Source: Rhodoferax sp.
GTDB taxonomy: Bacteria; Pseudomonadota; Gammaproteobacteria; Burkholderiales; Burkholderiaceae_C
Assembly (NCBI RefSeq): GCF_023701345.1
Contig: NZ_JAMPXE010000005.1
Location: 1 to 47,449, forward strand
Direction of reading: 5' to 3'
DNA length: 47,449 nucleotides
Shown here: positions 24,262 to 34,041 of the stretch, in pieces
How the letters are laid out: each line of letters starts with the position of its first letter
How positions within the stretch are numbered: position 1 is the first letter of the stretch
Notes under the pieces: model-generated
What the model saw: the letters and a program-made list of their open reading frames with translations, nothing else
What the model was told of the DNA's origin: nothing
Database searches by the model: none
Program-made: the position numbers and the translations under genes

Positions 24262-25383
24262 TCAGGCGTTTTTGAGCGTGGGGTAATCGGTATAACCCTT
24301 GGCACCACCGCCGTACCAGGTGCCGCGGTCGCTCTCAGCCAGGGGCTTGCCTTTGCGCAGGCGCTCGACCAGGTCGGGGTTGGCGATGAAGGGACGGCCA
24401 AAAGCCACCAGATCAGCCCCATCCGCGATGACTTGTTGCGCCATGCCTTTGTCCAGACCGTTGTTGACCATCCAGGCGCCTTTGCCAGCGGCGGCGCGGT
24501 AGGCACGGCGCAGGCCGGTGTAGTCAAACGGGCGGTCAGCCAGCTCGCGCGGGCCGCCGGTGGCGCCTTCAATGATGTGCACATAAGCCAGCCCAAACGC
24601 GGCCAGTTCGCGCACCACGTAGTCAAACAGGGGTTGCGGGTCGGGATCGAACGCGTCGTTGGCCGGCGTCACCGGCGACAGGCGAATGCCGACGCGGCCG
24701 GCGCCCACGGCGCTGGTCACGGCCTGCATCACTTCGAGCAGGAAACGGGCACGGTTTTCGATGCTGCCACCAAAGTCGTCGCGGCGCTGGTTGGAGCCGC
24801 TTTTGAGGAACTGGTCCAGCAGGTAGCCATTGGCGGCGTGGATTTCAACCCCGTCAAAACCGGCGGTATGGATCGCATTGCGCGCGGCAGCCACGTAGGT
24901 GTGCACGATGTCGGGCAATTCGTAGGCTTGCAGCGCACGCGGCGCCGAGGTTTCGACAAAAACCGGCACGCCATCCTGGAGCAGCACGGTTTTGGTTTTG
25001 GCGGTGATCGCCGACGGCGCCACCGGCTGGCCGCCATGCGGCTGCAAGCTGGTGTGCGAGACACGGCCCACATGCCAGAGCTGGCAGACGATTTTGCCGC
25101 CGGCCGCATGCACGCTGCGCGTCACGTCTTTCCAGGCCTCAACCTGTTCCTCGGCATACAAACCGGGCACATCGGCGTAACCCTGGCCTTGCTGGCTGAT
25201 GGCGGTGGCCTCGGTGATGAGGAGCCCGGCGCTGGCGCGCTGGGTGTAATACTGCACCATCAGGGCGTTGGGGGTGGCATCGGGGGCGCGGTTGCGCGTC
25301 AGGGGGGCCATCACGATGCGGTTGGCCAGCGCCAGATCCCCGGCATGCACGGGGTCAAACAGGGTGGCGGTACGGTGTGGCAT
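24262..25383 (-). CDS. NADH:flavin oxidoreductase / alkene reductase (Old Yellow Enzyme family)
   Basis: A 373-residue FMN enzyme of the Old Yellow Enzyme family, NemA-like, reducing C=C bonds of activated alkenes. It begins LFDPVHAGDLALANRIVMAP with the FMN-binding segment. LWHVGRVSHTSLQPHGGQPV, and VEIHAANGYLLDQFLKSGSN with the His-Asn pair and catalytic Tyr, are diagnostic; the phosphate-binding end is DLVAFGRPFIANPDLVERL. It is transcribed alone, divergently from the penicillin-binding protein gene 89 bp away. It shows no tie to the neighbouring sugar pathways. Confidence 0.93.
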   Translation of the reverse strand: MPHRTATLFDPVHAGDLALANRIVMAPLTRNRAPDATPNALMVQYYTQRASAGLLITEATAISQQGQGYADVPGLYAEEQVEAWKDVTRSVHAAGGKIVCQLWHVGRVSHTSLQPHGGQPVAPSAITAKTKTVLLQDGVPVFVETSAPRALQAYELPDIVHTYVAAARNAIHTAGFDGVEIHAANGYLLDQFLKSGSNQRRDDFGGSIENRARFLLEVMQAVTSAVGAGRVGIRLSPVTPANDAFDPDPQPLFDYVVRELAAFGLAYVHIIEGATGGPRELADRPFDYTGLRRAYRAAAGKGAWMVNNGLDKGMAQQVIADGADLVAFGRPFIANPDLVERLRKGKPLAESDRGTWYGGGAKGYTDYPTLKNA

Positions 25384-25472
25384 AAAGACTCCAGATTGGT
25401 TTTGCTACGGTCTGCAGTTTAAAGGCTGCTCGCAAAGGCCTCAAGCGCCGGTCCGGGCCTTAAACTCCGCGC

Positions 25473-27512
25473 ATGATTCCGGACCTGCAACGCGTCACCA
25501 CGTTTACCCTTGCGCAATTTCATCGCCTCACGGCTGCCATCAGGCGATACCCCGTGCGGGCGGCTTTGGCATTGCCTGCGCTGCTGCTGCTTTATGTGTT
25601 GCTGCTGGTTCCGTTCACGCCCGGCATTGGCGACCTGCGCAAGGCCAAATCAGAAGCCCCCTCGGTGCTGCTGGCAACCGACGGCAGCGTGCTGGCCGAG
25701 TACAAGCGCATCAACCGCCAGTGGGTCACGCTCGACAATATCTCACCCAACGTGGTGAACGCCCTGATCGCCACCGAAGACCGCCGCTTTTACGAACACC
25801 ACGGCATTGACTTGCGCCGGCTGGCGGGCGCGGCGCTCAGCACCCTGTCAGGCGAACTGCAAGGCGGCTCAACCATCACCCAGCAGCTGGCGCGCAACCT
25901 CTTCCCCGAAGAAATCGGCCGCGCAGCCACCCTCACGCGCAAGCTCAAGGAAGCCATCACGGCGCTGAAGATCGAGTCGGTGTATTCCAAGGACGAAATC
26001 CTTGAGACCTACCTCAACACCGTGCCTTTTCTCTACAACGCCTTCGGCATCGAGATGGCGGCGCGCACCTACTTTGACACCTCGGCCGACCAGCTCGACG
26101 TGCTGGAAAGTGCCACGCTGATCGGCATGCTCAAGGGCACGAGTTATTACAACCCGGTGCAAAACCCCGAGCGCGCCAAACAACGCCGCAACCTGGTGCT
26201 GGAGCAGATGGCCAAAAACGGCAAGCTGGAACCTGCCCAGGTCAAGACCTTGTCCAAACGGCCGCTACGGCTCGATTTCGAGCGCCAGGTTGAAGCCCCG
26301 GGGCCGGCACCGCACATGGCCCAGCACCTGCGCAAGTGGCTGATCGACTGGGCTGATCGCCGTGATTTCGACCTTCAGGCCGACGGCCTGAAGGTCTACA
26401 CCACGCTGGACGCCAGGCTGCAGAAAGCAGCCAACCAGGCGTTGACACGCCAGTTGACCTACCTGCAGACCCTGGCTGACAGTCGGCGCAAGGCCGGGCA
26501 GGAGCCCGTCGTGCTGCAGGCCGGCTTTCTGGCGCTGGACCCGCGCAATGGCGCGGTACGGGCGTGGGTCGGCAGCCGCGACTTTGCCCAGGAGCAGTTT
26601 GACCATGTGAGCCAGGCGCGGCGCCAGCCCGGCTCGACCTTCAAGCCCTTTGTGTATGGCGCGGCCTTCATGCAGGGCTTCAACCCGTCGGACACGTTCA
26701 TGGACCAGCCGGTGGCGATCTCGTCGCCGGGCAGCGAAGTGTGGACCCCCAGCGATGCCACACCGCCCAGCTACCAGCCCACCAGTCTGCGCAACGGACT
26801 GGTTTATTCCAAAAACACCATCACCGCCCAGTTGATGCAACAAGTGGGGCCGGAGCGCGTTGGCCAGTTGGCACAAGCCATGGGCGTGCGCCAGAGCAAG
26901 CTGGACCTGGTGCCCTCGCTGGCCCTGGGCACCAGCCCGGTCACGCTGCTCGAGATGGTCGCCGCCTACGGCACCATTGCCAACGGTGGCAACTACTTTG
27001 CGCCCAATCTGGTGCTGCGCGTGGAGGACCGCAATGGCCAACTGCTGGAACAGTTTGCTTCTGTTGCCGAACGCGAACCGGCCATGCCACGCGCGCAGGC
27101 GCTGACCCTGGTGAATGTGATGCGCGGCGTGATCGATGAAGGCACCGGATCGGCGATTCGCTACCGCTATGGCATCCAGGCCGACGTGGCCGGCAAAACC
27201 GGCACCACGCAAGACAACACCGACGGCTGGTTCATCATGATGAACCCCCAACTGGTGGCGGGGGCCCGCGTCGGCTTCAACGACAACAGCGTCACGATGG
27301 GATCATGGGGCCAGGGCGCGCGCAGCGCCTTGCCGATGGTGGGCGAGGTGTTTCAGCAGGCGTTTCGCAACCGCTGGCTTGATCGACAAGTCGAATTCGA
27401 CATCCCGCGCCCCCGGCCAGCCCCGCCGCCAGAACCATTGCTGCCGGACAACCCGGTCACGGACATCGTGAACAACGCCATGGACAGCCTGTTGCAGTTG
27501 TTGCGGGATTGA
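25473..27512 (+). CDS. Class A penicillin-binding protein (bifunctional transglycosylase/transpeptidase)
   Basis: A 679-residue inner-membrane cell-wall synthase. One membrane segment (about 28-48) follows a short cytoplasmic tail. The GT51 domain has the catalytic Glu102 in IATEDRRFYEHHGIDLRR and the GGSTITQQLARNLF motif. The transpeptidase domain has the SxxK serine in RRQPGSTFKPFVYGAAF, SKN in VYSKNTITAQLM and the KTGTT box. The tail is Pro-rich (RPRPAPPPEPLLP). The protein is shorter than PBP1A of E. coli and lacks the OB-like insertion, so it may be an accessory synthase. Independent gene, ATG start. Confidence 0.93.
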   Translation: MIPDLQRVTTFTLAQFHRLTAAIRRYPVRAALALPALLLLYVLLLVPFTPGIGDLRKAKSEAPSVLLATDGSVLAEYKRINRQWVTLDNISPNVVNALIATEDRRFYEHHGIDLRRLAGAALSTLSGELQGGSTITQQLARNLFPEEIGRAATLTRKLKEAITALKIESVYSKDEILETYLNTVPFLYNAFGIEMAARTYFDTSADQLDVLESATLIGMLKGTSYYNPVQNPERAKQRRNLVLEQMAKNGKLEPAQVKTLSKRPLRLDFERQVEAPGPAPHMAQHLRKWLIDWADRRDFDLQADGLKVYTTLDARLQKAANQALTRQLTYLQTLADSRRKAGQEPVVLQAGFLALDPRNGAVRAWVGSRDFAQEQFDHVSQARRQPGSTFKPFVYGAAFMQGFNPSDTFMDQPVAISSPGSEVWTPSDATPPSYQPTSLRNGLVYSKNTITAQLMQQVGPERVGQLAQAMGVRQSKLDLVPSLALGTSPVTLLEMVAAYGTIANGGNYFAPNLVLRVEDRNGQLLEQFASVAEREPAMPRAQALTLVNVMRGVIDEGTGSAIRYRYGIQADVAGKTGTTQDNTDGWFIMMNPQLVAGARVGFNDNSVTMGSWGQGARSALPMVGEVFQQAFRNRWLDRQVEFDIPRPRPAPPPEPLLPDNPVTDIVNNAMDSLLQLLRD

Positions 27513-27539
27513 TGCCTCGGCAATGCCTGCCCTGCTGGC

Positions 27540-27932
27540 TCAAGCCGCGGCAAAACGCCCCTGCAGGTAGCTGATGATGGCCCCTGACTCGACCAGCCAC
27601 CGGCTTTGACCGCTGGCGTCGGTGATCCTGAGGCAGGGCACCTTGACGGTGCCAGCGCCCTGGAGCAGCGCGTCACGGTTGTGCTGATGGTGCTGCGCGT
27701 CGCGGCGTTCAATGGGCAAGGACAGGCGCCGCATTTCCTGGCGCACCTTGATGCAAAACGGGCAGGTGGTGAACTGGTACAGCACCAGGCTCTGACACTG
27801 CTGGTTGACGGCCTGCTGCAGCTCGGGCGCACGCACCACCCCTTTGGGCCGGGAGGCAAACTCCCACAAACGCATGAAGGGGCCAAGCACGATGCGCAGG
27901 GTTCTGAAAAAGCTTCTGATAATGAATTTCAT
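27540..27932 (-). CDS. Glutaredoxin/GST N-terminal-domain protein
   Basis: A 130-residue protein with a hydrophobic, basic N-terminal segment (about residues 4-25) that could anchor it to the membrane. The rest is a thioredoxin-fold domain: LVLYQFTTCPFCIKVRQEMR contains the redox CPFC site, and VKVPCLRITD carries the cis-proline. VESGAIISYLQGRF matches the end of GST-N/glutaredoxin-like domains. A thiol-disulfide or glutathione role is likely. Its ATG overlaps the glycerate kinase stop (TGATG), implying translational coupling, although the functions do not obviously relate. Confidence 0.85.
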   Translation of the reverse strand: MKFIIRSFFRTLRIVLGPFMRLWEFASRPKGVVRAPELQQAVNQQCQSLVLYQFTTCPFCIKVRQEMRRLSLPIERRDAQHHQHNRDALLQGAGTVKVPCLRITDASGQSRWLVESGAIISYLQGRFAAA

Positions 27933-29212
27933 CAGGTGATCATAATCGCCCGAAAATCGTTGACATTGGTCAGCGTCGGGCCGGTCAGCACCGAGTCGCC
28001 CAGCGCCTGGAAAAAGCTGTGGGCGTCATTGTTGTCCAGAAAACTGCGCGGATTCATGCCTTGTGCCCAGGCCCGGGCGATGGTGTCCGGGGTGAGCAGG
28101 GCGCCGGCAATTTCTTCAATACCGTCCACACCGTCAGTGTCTCCCGCCAGCGCGTGCACGCCGTCGAGGTCGCCCAGCGCCACCGCCAGGGCCAGCAGAA
28201 ATTCCACGTTGCGGCCGCCCCGGCCGGTGCCCCGCATCGTGACCGTGGTTTCGCCGCCGCTGAGCAGCACACACGGCCGCTGGAACGGCTGGCCGTGCAG
28301 TGCCACCTGGCGGGTGATGCCGGCCAGTACCTTGGCCACGTCGCGCGCCTCGCCCTCCAGGCTGTCGCCCAGAATGCAGGGTGTGATGCCGGCCGCGCGG
28401 GCCACTTGGGCGGCCGCTTCCAGCGCGATTTGCGGTGCCGTGATCATGCGCACCTCACTATTTTGCAGGCGCGCATCACCGGGCTTGACGGTTTCGCCAC
28501 GACCACTTTCCAGCAGCGCCCGCACCGCTGCCGGAACCTCAATACGGTAGCGCGCAATGATGTCCAGCGCCTCGGCGCAGGTGGTGGCATCGGTCACGGT
28601 GGGGCCCGAGGCAATGTCCATCGGGGCATCACCCGGCACATCGGAAATCAGCAGCGTGAGCAACTGCGCCGGGTGGCACAGGGCGCCCAGGCGGCCGCCC
28701 TTGAGGCTGGACAGGTGGCGGCGCACGCAGTTCATCTCGGAAATGGTGGCGCCACTGGCCAGCAGCGCGGTGTTCACCGCCTGCTTGTCGGCCAGCGTCA
28801 GGCCAACGCCTGGTGCCACCAGCAGCGAGGAACCGCCGCCGGAGATCAGTGCAATCACCAGGTCATCCGCCGTCAAACCTGTCACCAATGCGGCGATTCG
28901 CTGTGAGGCCGCCAGGCCGGCGGCGTCGGGCACCGGGTGCGCCGCCTGCACAATTTCGATGCGCTGACAGGGTTGCTGGTAGCCGTAGCGCGTCACCACC
29001 AGGCCTTCGAGCGGCCCCGGCCAATGGGCTTCGAGCGCCAGCGCCATGGCCGCCGACGCCTTGCCGGCACCGATCACAATGGTGCGGCCCTTGGGCGGCG
29101 CTGGCAAATGCGGCGTCAGGCACAGCGCAGGCTGGGCGGCTGCGACGGCCGCATCAAACAGGCTGCGCAGCAAGGCGCGGGGATCAGGGAGGTTGGCGTT
29201 GAGATCGGTCAT
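27932..29212 (-). CDS. Glycerate 2-kinase (MOFRL family, TtuD/GckA type)
   Basis: A 426-residue cytoplasmic kinase converting D-glycerate to 2-phosphoglycerate; older annotations call this family hydroxypyruvate reductase TtuD. TIVIGAGKASAAMALALEAH, LISGGGSSLLVAPGVGLTL, LLISDVPGDAPMDIASGPT and the C-terminal MOFRL block LLSGGETTVTMRGTGRGGRN are all visible. The start MTDLN is an ATG; the frame reaches two codons further to a TTG that is less likely. It takes the glycerate made by GarR, encoded just upstream, and so completes the galactarate/glucarate route to central metabolism. Confidence 0.92.
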   Translation of the reverse strand: MTDLNANLPDPRALLRSLFDAAVAAAQPALCLTPHLPAPPKGRTIVIGAGKASAAMALALEAHWPGPLEGLVVTRYGYQQPCQRIEIVQAAHPVPDAAGLAASQRIAALVTGLTADDLVIALISGGGSSLLVAPGVGLTLADKQAVNTALLASGATISEMNCVRRHLSSLKGGRLGALCHPAQLLTLLISDVPGDAPMDIASGPTVTDATTCAEALDIIARYRIEVPAAVRALLESGRGETVKPGDARLQNSEVRMITAPQIALEAAAQVARAAGITPCILGDSLEGEARDVAKVLAGITRQVALHGQPFQRPCVLLSGGETTVTMRGTGRGGRNVEFLLALAVALGDLDGVHALAGDTDGVDGIEEIAGALLTPDTIARAWAQGMNPRSFLDNNDAHSFFQALGDSVLTGPTLTNVNDFRAIMIT

Positions 29213-29307
29213 GAGCAATTTTCAAAAAAGCAGATAGCCGGATTGTGCAGCTTGTCATTGCGAGCCTGCCGTACCCGGCCCGACACCGCACACGGACCTT
29301 GAACCCT

Positions 29308-29353
29308 GTGGGGCGGACTTCAGTCCGCCATGGTCGAATAAATTCGACCCCAC
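29308..29353. repeat. Two-hairpin palindromic element between garR and the glycerate kinase
   Basis: GGCGGACT-TC-AGTCCGCC (29312-29329) and GGTCGAAT-AA-ATTCGACC (29332-29349) are two perfect 8-bp hairpins side by side, enclosed by an outer GTGG...CCAC pairing (29308-29311 with 29350-29353). The folded form is a three-way junction. It lies in the 208 bp gap between two co-oriented genes. The compact structure and spacing suggest an interspersed REP/BIME-type element, but I see no second copy in the window. Confidence 0.65.
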
Positions 29354-29420
29354 AACAAACCAAAACTCGGTGTTCATGGAAAGCGCAGCGCGATGACGGG
29401 ATCGGGAAAGTCCGGCTTTC

Positions 29421-30311
29421 TTACTTGGCGCTCGCCACCTCATGGTTGCCCATCAGCTCAAGGGCTCGCACCAGCGCCGAATGGTCCAGCTCCGCCATGC
29501 CGTTGGCAGCGCAAACCTGCATCAACTGCGCGGCGCCGGCGGTTTGTGGCAATGCCAGACCCAGTTCACGCGCGCCCTGCAGCGCCAGGCCGAGGTCTTT
29601 CTGGTGCAGCTTGATGCGAAAACCCGGATCGAAGGTGCGTTTGATCATGCGCTCGCCATGTACTTCAAGAATGCGGCTGGAGGCAAAACCACCCATCAGC
29701 GCCTGGCGCACCTTGGCCGGGTCAGCCCCGGCCTTGCTGGCAAACAGCAGGGCTTCGCCGACGGCGGCAATGTTCAGCGCCACGATGATCTGGTTCGCCA
29801 CCTTGCAGGTCTGGCCGTCGCCATTGCCACCGACCAGGGTGATGTTCTTGCCCATCAGTTCAAACAGGGGCTTGACCAGGTCAAACGCGGCCTGCGGACC
29901 GCCAACCATGATGGTCAGGCTGGCCGCCTTGGCGCCAACCTCGCCACCGGACACCGGTGCATCCAGGTAATCGCAACCCAACGCATTGACCTTTTGGGCA
30001 AAGACCTTGGTGTCCATCGGCGAGATCGAGCTCATGTCGACCACGGTCTTGCCCGCAGTCAAACCACTGGCCACGCCGTGGTCGCCAAACAGTACCTTGG
30101 CCACGTCGGGTGTATCAGGCAACATCAGGAAAATGATGTCGGCGCGCTGCGTTACCTCCTGGGCCGAGGCGCAGGCCACGCCGCCCGCAGCAGTCAACTC
30201 GGCGGGAACCGCGCCCAAGGTTGTCATAAAAAGCTCATGGCCGGCCTTGATCAGGTGGTCGGCCATCGGTTTGCCCATGATGCCCAGGCCGATAAATCCT
30301 AATTTACTCAT
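29421..30311 (-). CDS. garR: Tartronate semialdehyde reductase (2-hydroxy-3-oxopropionate reductase)
   Basis: A 296-residue NAD(P)H enzyme of the beta-hydroxyacid dehydrogenase family, reducing tartronate semialdehyde to D-glycerate. The Rossmann motif GLGIMGKPMADHLIKAGHEL opens the protein. DAPVSGGEVGAKAASLTIMV is the substrate-binding signature, and the catalytic Lys is in NGDGQTCKVANQIIVALNIA, with DLGLALQGARELG in the C-terminal helical domain. It is 24 bp downstream of garL and acts on that enzyme's product. Confidence 0.93.
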   Translation of the reverse strand: MSKLGFIGLGIMGKPMADHLIKAGHELFMTTLGAVPAELTAAGGVACASAQEVTQRADIIFLMLPDTPDVAKVLFGDHGVASGLTAGKTVVDMSSISPMDTKVFAQKVNALGCDYLDAPVSGGEVGAKAASLTIMVGGPQAAFDLVKPLFELMGKNITLVGGNGDGQTCKVANQIIVALNIAAVGEALLFASKAGADPAKVRQALMGGFASSRILEVHGERMIKRTFDPGFRIKLHQKDLGLALQGARELGLALPQTAGAAQLMQVCAANGMAELDHSALVRALELMGNHEVASAK

Positions 30312-30335
30312 TGTTTACTCCTGTTGTTTAAAAAA

Positions 30336-31118
30336 TCAAACGCGGTATTTGTCGCACAGGGCTTGCGTGCCGGCGCGAAACACGCCCAGGTCGCTGCCCA
30401 CCGCCACCAAGCTCGCGCCCATGGCCATGTAGCGGCGTGCGTCAGCCTCCACCGGCGCCAGGATGCCGGCCGGTTTGCCAACGGCTTGTGCTGCCACAAA
30501 GACGGACGCAATGGCCGCCTGCACGTCGGGGTGGCTGGCGTTGCCCAGATGACCCAGGCCGGCGGCGAGATCGGAAGGACCGACAAACAGGCAATCCACG
30601 CCGTCCAGCGCCGCGATGTCCCGGGCCGCAGCAACCCCGGCGATGCTCTCGATCTGCACCATCACACACATCTGCTCGTTGGCGCCCTTGAAGTAGTCGG
30701 CCACCGTGCCGTAGCGGTTGCTGCGCTGCGACACCGACACGCCACGCATGCCCTGCGGCGGGTAACGGGTGGCAGCCACGGCCCTTTGTGCCTCATCGAC
30801 GCTTTCGACAAAGGGCACCAGAAAGTTGTAGAAGCCGGCGTCGAGCAGGCGCTTGATTTCCACTGCGTTATTAGTCGACGGTCGCACCACCGGCGCACTG
30901 GCGCTGTCCTTGAGCGCCATCAGTTGCGGAATGTAGGTGCTCATGTCGTTGGGCGAATGCTCGCCGTCGAGCAGGATCCAGTCAAAACCGGCCACGCCCA
31001 GCACCTCGGTGGTAATGGCGTTGGACAGCGACGACCAGCAGCCGATGAGCTTTTTGCCCGCCTGCAGGTCACGCTTGAAACTGTTGGGGAAGGATTGGTA
31101 AGGAGTCGGGTTTGTCAT
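30336..31118 (-). CDS. garL: 2-dehydro-3-deoxyglucarate aldolase (5-keto-4-deoxyglucarate aldolase)
   Basis: A 260-residue class II aldolase of the HpaI/GarL family, cleaving 5-keto-4-deoxyglucarate into pyruvate and tartronate semialdehyde. [33 protein letters not shown] with the catalytic His, [39 protein letters not shown] (metal Glu) and [17 protein letters not shown] are seen. MTNPTPY is taken as the start since the family begins close to it; 42 more open codons upstream are in a different gene's tail. It lies between garD and garR in one operon. Confidence 0.93.
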   Translation of the reverse strand: MTNPTPYQSFPNSFKRDLQAGKKLIGCWSSLSNAITTEVLGVAGFDWILLDGEHSPNDMSTYIPQLMALKDSASAPVVRPSTNNAVEIKRLLDAGFYNFLVPFVESVDEAQRAVAATRYPPQGMRGVSVSQRSNRYGTVADYFKGANEQMCVMVQIESIAGVAAARDIAALDGVDCLFVGPSDLAAGLGHLGNASHPDVQAAIASVFVAAQAVGKPAGILAPVEADARRYMAMGASLVAVGSDLGVFRAGTQALCDKYRV

Positions 31119-31155
31119 GGTGATATGGAGTGGTTGGAGTTGGAGGTCATGGCCA

Positions 31156-32733
31156 TCAGGTGATCGGCGCCGGGTTGAACAGCACCAGCGCGTTGTGCAG
31201 CTGCCAGTGCTCGGCCCAGGTCTTTTTGCGGCCGCTGGCGACATCGAGCATCAGTTGGAACAGTTCCCAGCCCAGCTCTTCGATGCTGGCGCTGCCGTCG
31301 GCAATACGGCCGGCGTTGACGTCCATCAGGTCGTGCCAGCGCCGTGCCAGGTCACTGCGCGTGGCGACCTTGATGACAGGGCATTCGGCCAGCCCGTATG
31401 GTGTGCCGCGGCCGGTGGTGAACACATGCAGGTTCATGCCGGCAGCCAGTTGCAGCGTGCCACAAACAAAGTCGCTGGCGGGGGTCGCGGCATAGACCAG
31501 GCCGCTGCGGATGCCTTTTTGCCGCAGGCTCTCCCCGGGGGACAACACGCCGGAAATGGCGGCGCTGCCTGACTTGACGATCGAGCCCATGGCTTTTTCG
31601 ACAATATTGGACAAGCCGCCCTTTTTGTTGCCGGGCGTGGTGTTGGCGCTGCGGTCGGCGCTGCCCTTGGCCAGGTAGGCGTCATACCAGGCCATCTCGC
31701 GGATCATGGCCTGCGCCACCGCCGGGCTGCTGGCGCGGGCGGTGAGCTGGTCAATGCCGTCACGCACTTCGGTCACTTCGGAAAACATCACGGTGGCGCC
31801 GGCGCGCACCAGCAGGTCGGCACAGAAACCAACGGCCGGGTTGGCGGTGACACCCGAAAACGCGTCGCTGCCGCCGCACTGCACGCCCACGACCAGGGCA
31901 CTGGCGGGGACGGTTTCACGCTTTCTCGCGTTGAGCCGCTCCAGATGACGCACGGCGGTTTGCATGATCGAATCAATCATCGACATGAAGCCGACATGCT
32001 TGTCGGACTGGAGACAGACCACGTCGAGTTCAGCGGGTGCATTGCCCGCGCTGCGTTCGTCCCGGATGGCGAGCGAACCCGGTGGCAACAAGCGCTCGGG
32101 CTGCAGCTTTTCGCAGCCCAGGCTGACTACCATGAGCTCACCACCAAAGTTGGGGTTCAGGCTGATGTTGCGCAGGGTGCGGATCGGGATGATGGCGTCG
32201 GGCGCGTCAATCGCCACGCCGCAGCCATATGCATGCTCCAGCCCCACCACGTCGTCCACGTTCGGATACTTGGGAAGCAGTTCGGTCTTGATACGTTTCA
32301 CCGCCATCTCAACCACACCCGAGACACATTGCACGGTGGTGGTGATGGCCAGGATATTGCGTGTGCCAACCGAGCCGTCGGCGTTGCGGTAGCCCTCAAA
32401 GGTGTAGCCGTCCAAAGTGGGCAATTCCGGCGCCGCTTGGGTGGCTTGCGGCAAATCATCGAGTGAACGCGCGGCCGGCATGTCCAGCACCGCCTCATTG
32501 ACCCAGCTGCCGGCGGGCAAATTTTTCAGCGCCGTGCCAATGGTCACGTTATAGCGGCGCACCACGCTGCCCTGGGGCAAATCGACGAGGGCAACCTTGT
32601 GGCCCTGCGGTACCGCCTGCACCAGCTTCAAACCGTTGGCAAACACCGCGCCCGTAGGCAAGCCGCCATCGTTGACCACGATGGCCACGTTATCTGCCGA
32701 GTGCATTTTGATGAAAAAATTCGCGCTGCTCAT
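31156..32733 (-). CDS. garD: Galactarate dehydratase (GarD/UxaA superfamily)
   Basis: A 525-residue cytoplasmic iron-dependent dehydratase, near the 523 of E. coli GarD. It has the N-terminal SAF domain (about 1-90: [40 protein letters not shown]). The large catalytic domain starts around 115 ([20 protein letters not shown]), with cysteines in [42 protein letters not shown] and [19 protein letters not shown]. Galactarate is dehydrated to 5-keto-4-deoxyglucarate, which GarL cleaves. It is 3 bp from the upstream dehydratase gene, so this is tightly coupled. A GarD versus UxaA assignment from sequence alone is supported by length and by garL and garR next door. Confidence 0.88.
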   Translation of the reverse strand: MSSANFFIKMHSADNVAIVVNDGGLPTGAVFANGLKLVQAVPQGHKVALVDLPQGSVVRRYNVTIGTALKNLPAGSWVNEAVLDMPAARSLDDLPQATQAAPELPTLDGYTFEGYRNADGSVGTRNILAITTTVQCVSGVVEMAVKRIKTELLPKYPNVDDVVGLEHAYGCGVAIDAPDAIIPIRTLRNISLNPNFGGELMVVSLGCEKLQPERLLPPGSLAIRDERSAGNAPAELDVVCLQSDKHVGFMSMIDSIMQTAVRHLERLNARKRETVPASALVVGVQCGGSDAFSGVTANPAVGFCADLLVRAGATVMFSEVTEVRDGIDQLTARASSPAVAQAMIREMAWYDAYLAKGSADRSANTTPGNKKGGLSNIVEKAMGSIVKSGSAAISGVLSPGESLRQKGIRSGLVYAATPASDFVCGTLQLAAGMNLHVFTTGRGTPYGLAECPVIKVATRSDLARRWHDLMDVNAGRIADGSASIEELGWELFQLMLDVASGRKKTWAEHWQLHNALVLFNPAPIT

Positions 32734-32736
32734 GGC

Positions 32737-34002
32737 TCAGAACCTCGGTTTGATTTGTGTCCAGTCGGGCCGGAAACGCTGCATCTGCACCACGTCGTTG
32801 CGGGTGCGGATGCGGCACACCTTGAAGGCTTCATGTAACTCGGCCAGCTTGTCCTGGTCCAGCTCGACACCCAGGCCGGGTTTGTCAGTCAGGTGCACAC
32901 AGCCACCCACTATCGGCACGCGGCCACCCACCAGCACCTCGTCCTGCTGCCAGGGGTAATGCGTGTCACAGGCGTAGCTCAGGTGGTGCACCGAGGCGGC
33001 CAGATGGGTCATCGCCATCAGGCTGATGCCCAGGTGGGAATTGGAGTGCATCGACAGGCCCAGGCCAAAGGTCTGGCAGGTGCGCGCCAGCGCCTGGGTG
33101 GCGCGCAGGCCGCCCCAGAAATGGTGGTCTGACAGCAAGATCTGCACCGAGTTGAGTTCAATCGCGCGTTTCAGCTCAGCCCAGTTGGTCACCACCATGT
33201 TGGTGGCCAGCGGCAGGCCAGTGGCCTTGTGCAGCTCGGCCATGCCCTCCAGCGTGGGGGTCGGGTCTTCGTAATACTCCAGCACCCCGTCGAGCTTTTT
33301 GGCAATGCGCAAGCTGGTTGCCATCGACCAGTTGCTGTTCGGGTCGATGCGCAACTGGTGCTTCGGGAAGGCGACGCGCAGGGCCAGCACCGCATCGGCT
33401 TCTTCGTCGGGCTCGAACACACCGGCCTTGAGCTTGATGCTCTCAAAACCGTACTGGTCGATCATCTGTTTGGCCTGTTTCACGATCTGCTCGGCATTCA
33501 CCGCCTCGCCATAGACGTCAGGCGCGTATTCGGGGTCCACCGAGGCGTCCCACTTGTAGAACAGGTAGGCCGAATACGACACCTTGTTGCGCACCGCACC
33601 GCCGAGCAACTCCACCAGCGGGATGCCGATGGTGCGCGCCTGCAGGTCCATGAACGCCACCTCAAACGCCGAGAACGCGCTGGTCACCAGGTTGCTGGCC
33701 AGGGAACCTGGGGCCAGTTCCATTTCGACATGGCCGGTGGAAATCTTCGGTGCATGGGCCGCCACACGCGCCAGCATGCCGTTGACATCGAAAGCCGACA
33801 GGCCGACCAGACTCGGCGCGGTGCGCGTCAGCAGGTCGAGCACCGGCGCGTCGCCATAGGTTTCGCCCAGGCCCACCAGGCCGTTGGCGCCGACGACCTC
33901 AATGATGGAACGCAGGCCAAAGGGCTCGTGCACACCTGCAGCGTTGAGCAGGGCAGGGTCTTTGATGGCAATCGGGGTCACACGGACAGCGGTGATTTTC
34001 AT
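32737..34002 (-). CDS. Glucarate dehydratase-like enolase-superfamily enzyme
   Basis: A 421-residue enolase-superfamily protein. The catalytic pattern is that of the glucarate dehydratase subgroup: Lys190-x-Lys192 (SIKLKAG), Asp220 (RIDPNSNW), Glu245 (YYEDPTP), Asn268 (ATNMVVT), Asp292 (LSDHHFWGG) and His319 (MHSNSHLGIS). The use of Asn as third metal ligand and the DHHFWGG motif are diagnostic of GudD-like enzymes, yet the N-terminal third differs from the canonical GudD encoded at 39588. The substrate may therefore be another aldarate, or it may be a GudX-like companion. Its stop is 3 bp before garD and it follows the talarate/galactarate dehydratase by 39 bp. Confidence 0.88.
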   Translation of the reverse strand: MKITAVRVTPIAIKDPALLNAAGVHEPFGLRSIIEVVGANGLVGLGETYGDAPVLDLLTRTAPSLVGLSAFDVNGMLARVAAHAPKISTGHVEMELAPGSLASNLVTSAFSAFEVAFMDLQARTIGIPLVELLGGAVRNKVSYSAYLFYKWDASVDPEYAPDVYGEAVNAEQIVKQAKQMIDQYGFESIKLKAGVFEPDEEADAVLALRVAFPKHQLRIDPNSNWSMATSLRIAKKLDGVLEYYEDPTPTLEGMAELHKATGLPLATNMVVTNWAELKRAIELNSVQILLSDHHFWGGLRATQALARTCQTFGLGLSMHSNSHLGISLMAMTHLAASVHHLSYACDTHYPWQQDEVLVGGRVPIVGGCVHLTDKPGLGVELDQDKLAELHEAFKVCRIRTRNDVVQMQRFRPDWTQIKPRF

Positions 34003-34041
34003 GATGGGTCAATGAACTGACAAGCAGTCACGTACATGTGT

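Noticed and set aside
24433-25422. Long plus-strand ORF opposite the ene-reductase
   Set aside because: Shadow of a clear Old Yellow Enzyme gene; composition and lack of any motif argue against it.
26265-27251. 328-codon minus-strand ORF within the penicillin-binding protein gene
   Set aside because: Antisense shadow of the transpeptidase domain, which carries SxxK, SxN and KTG motifs.
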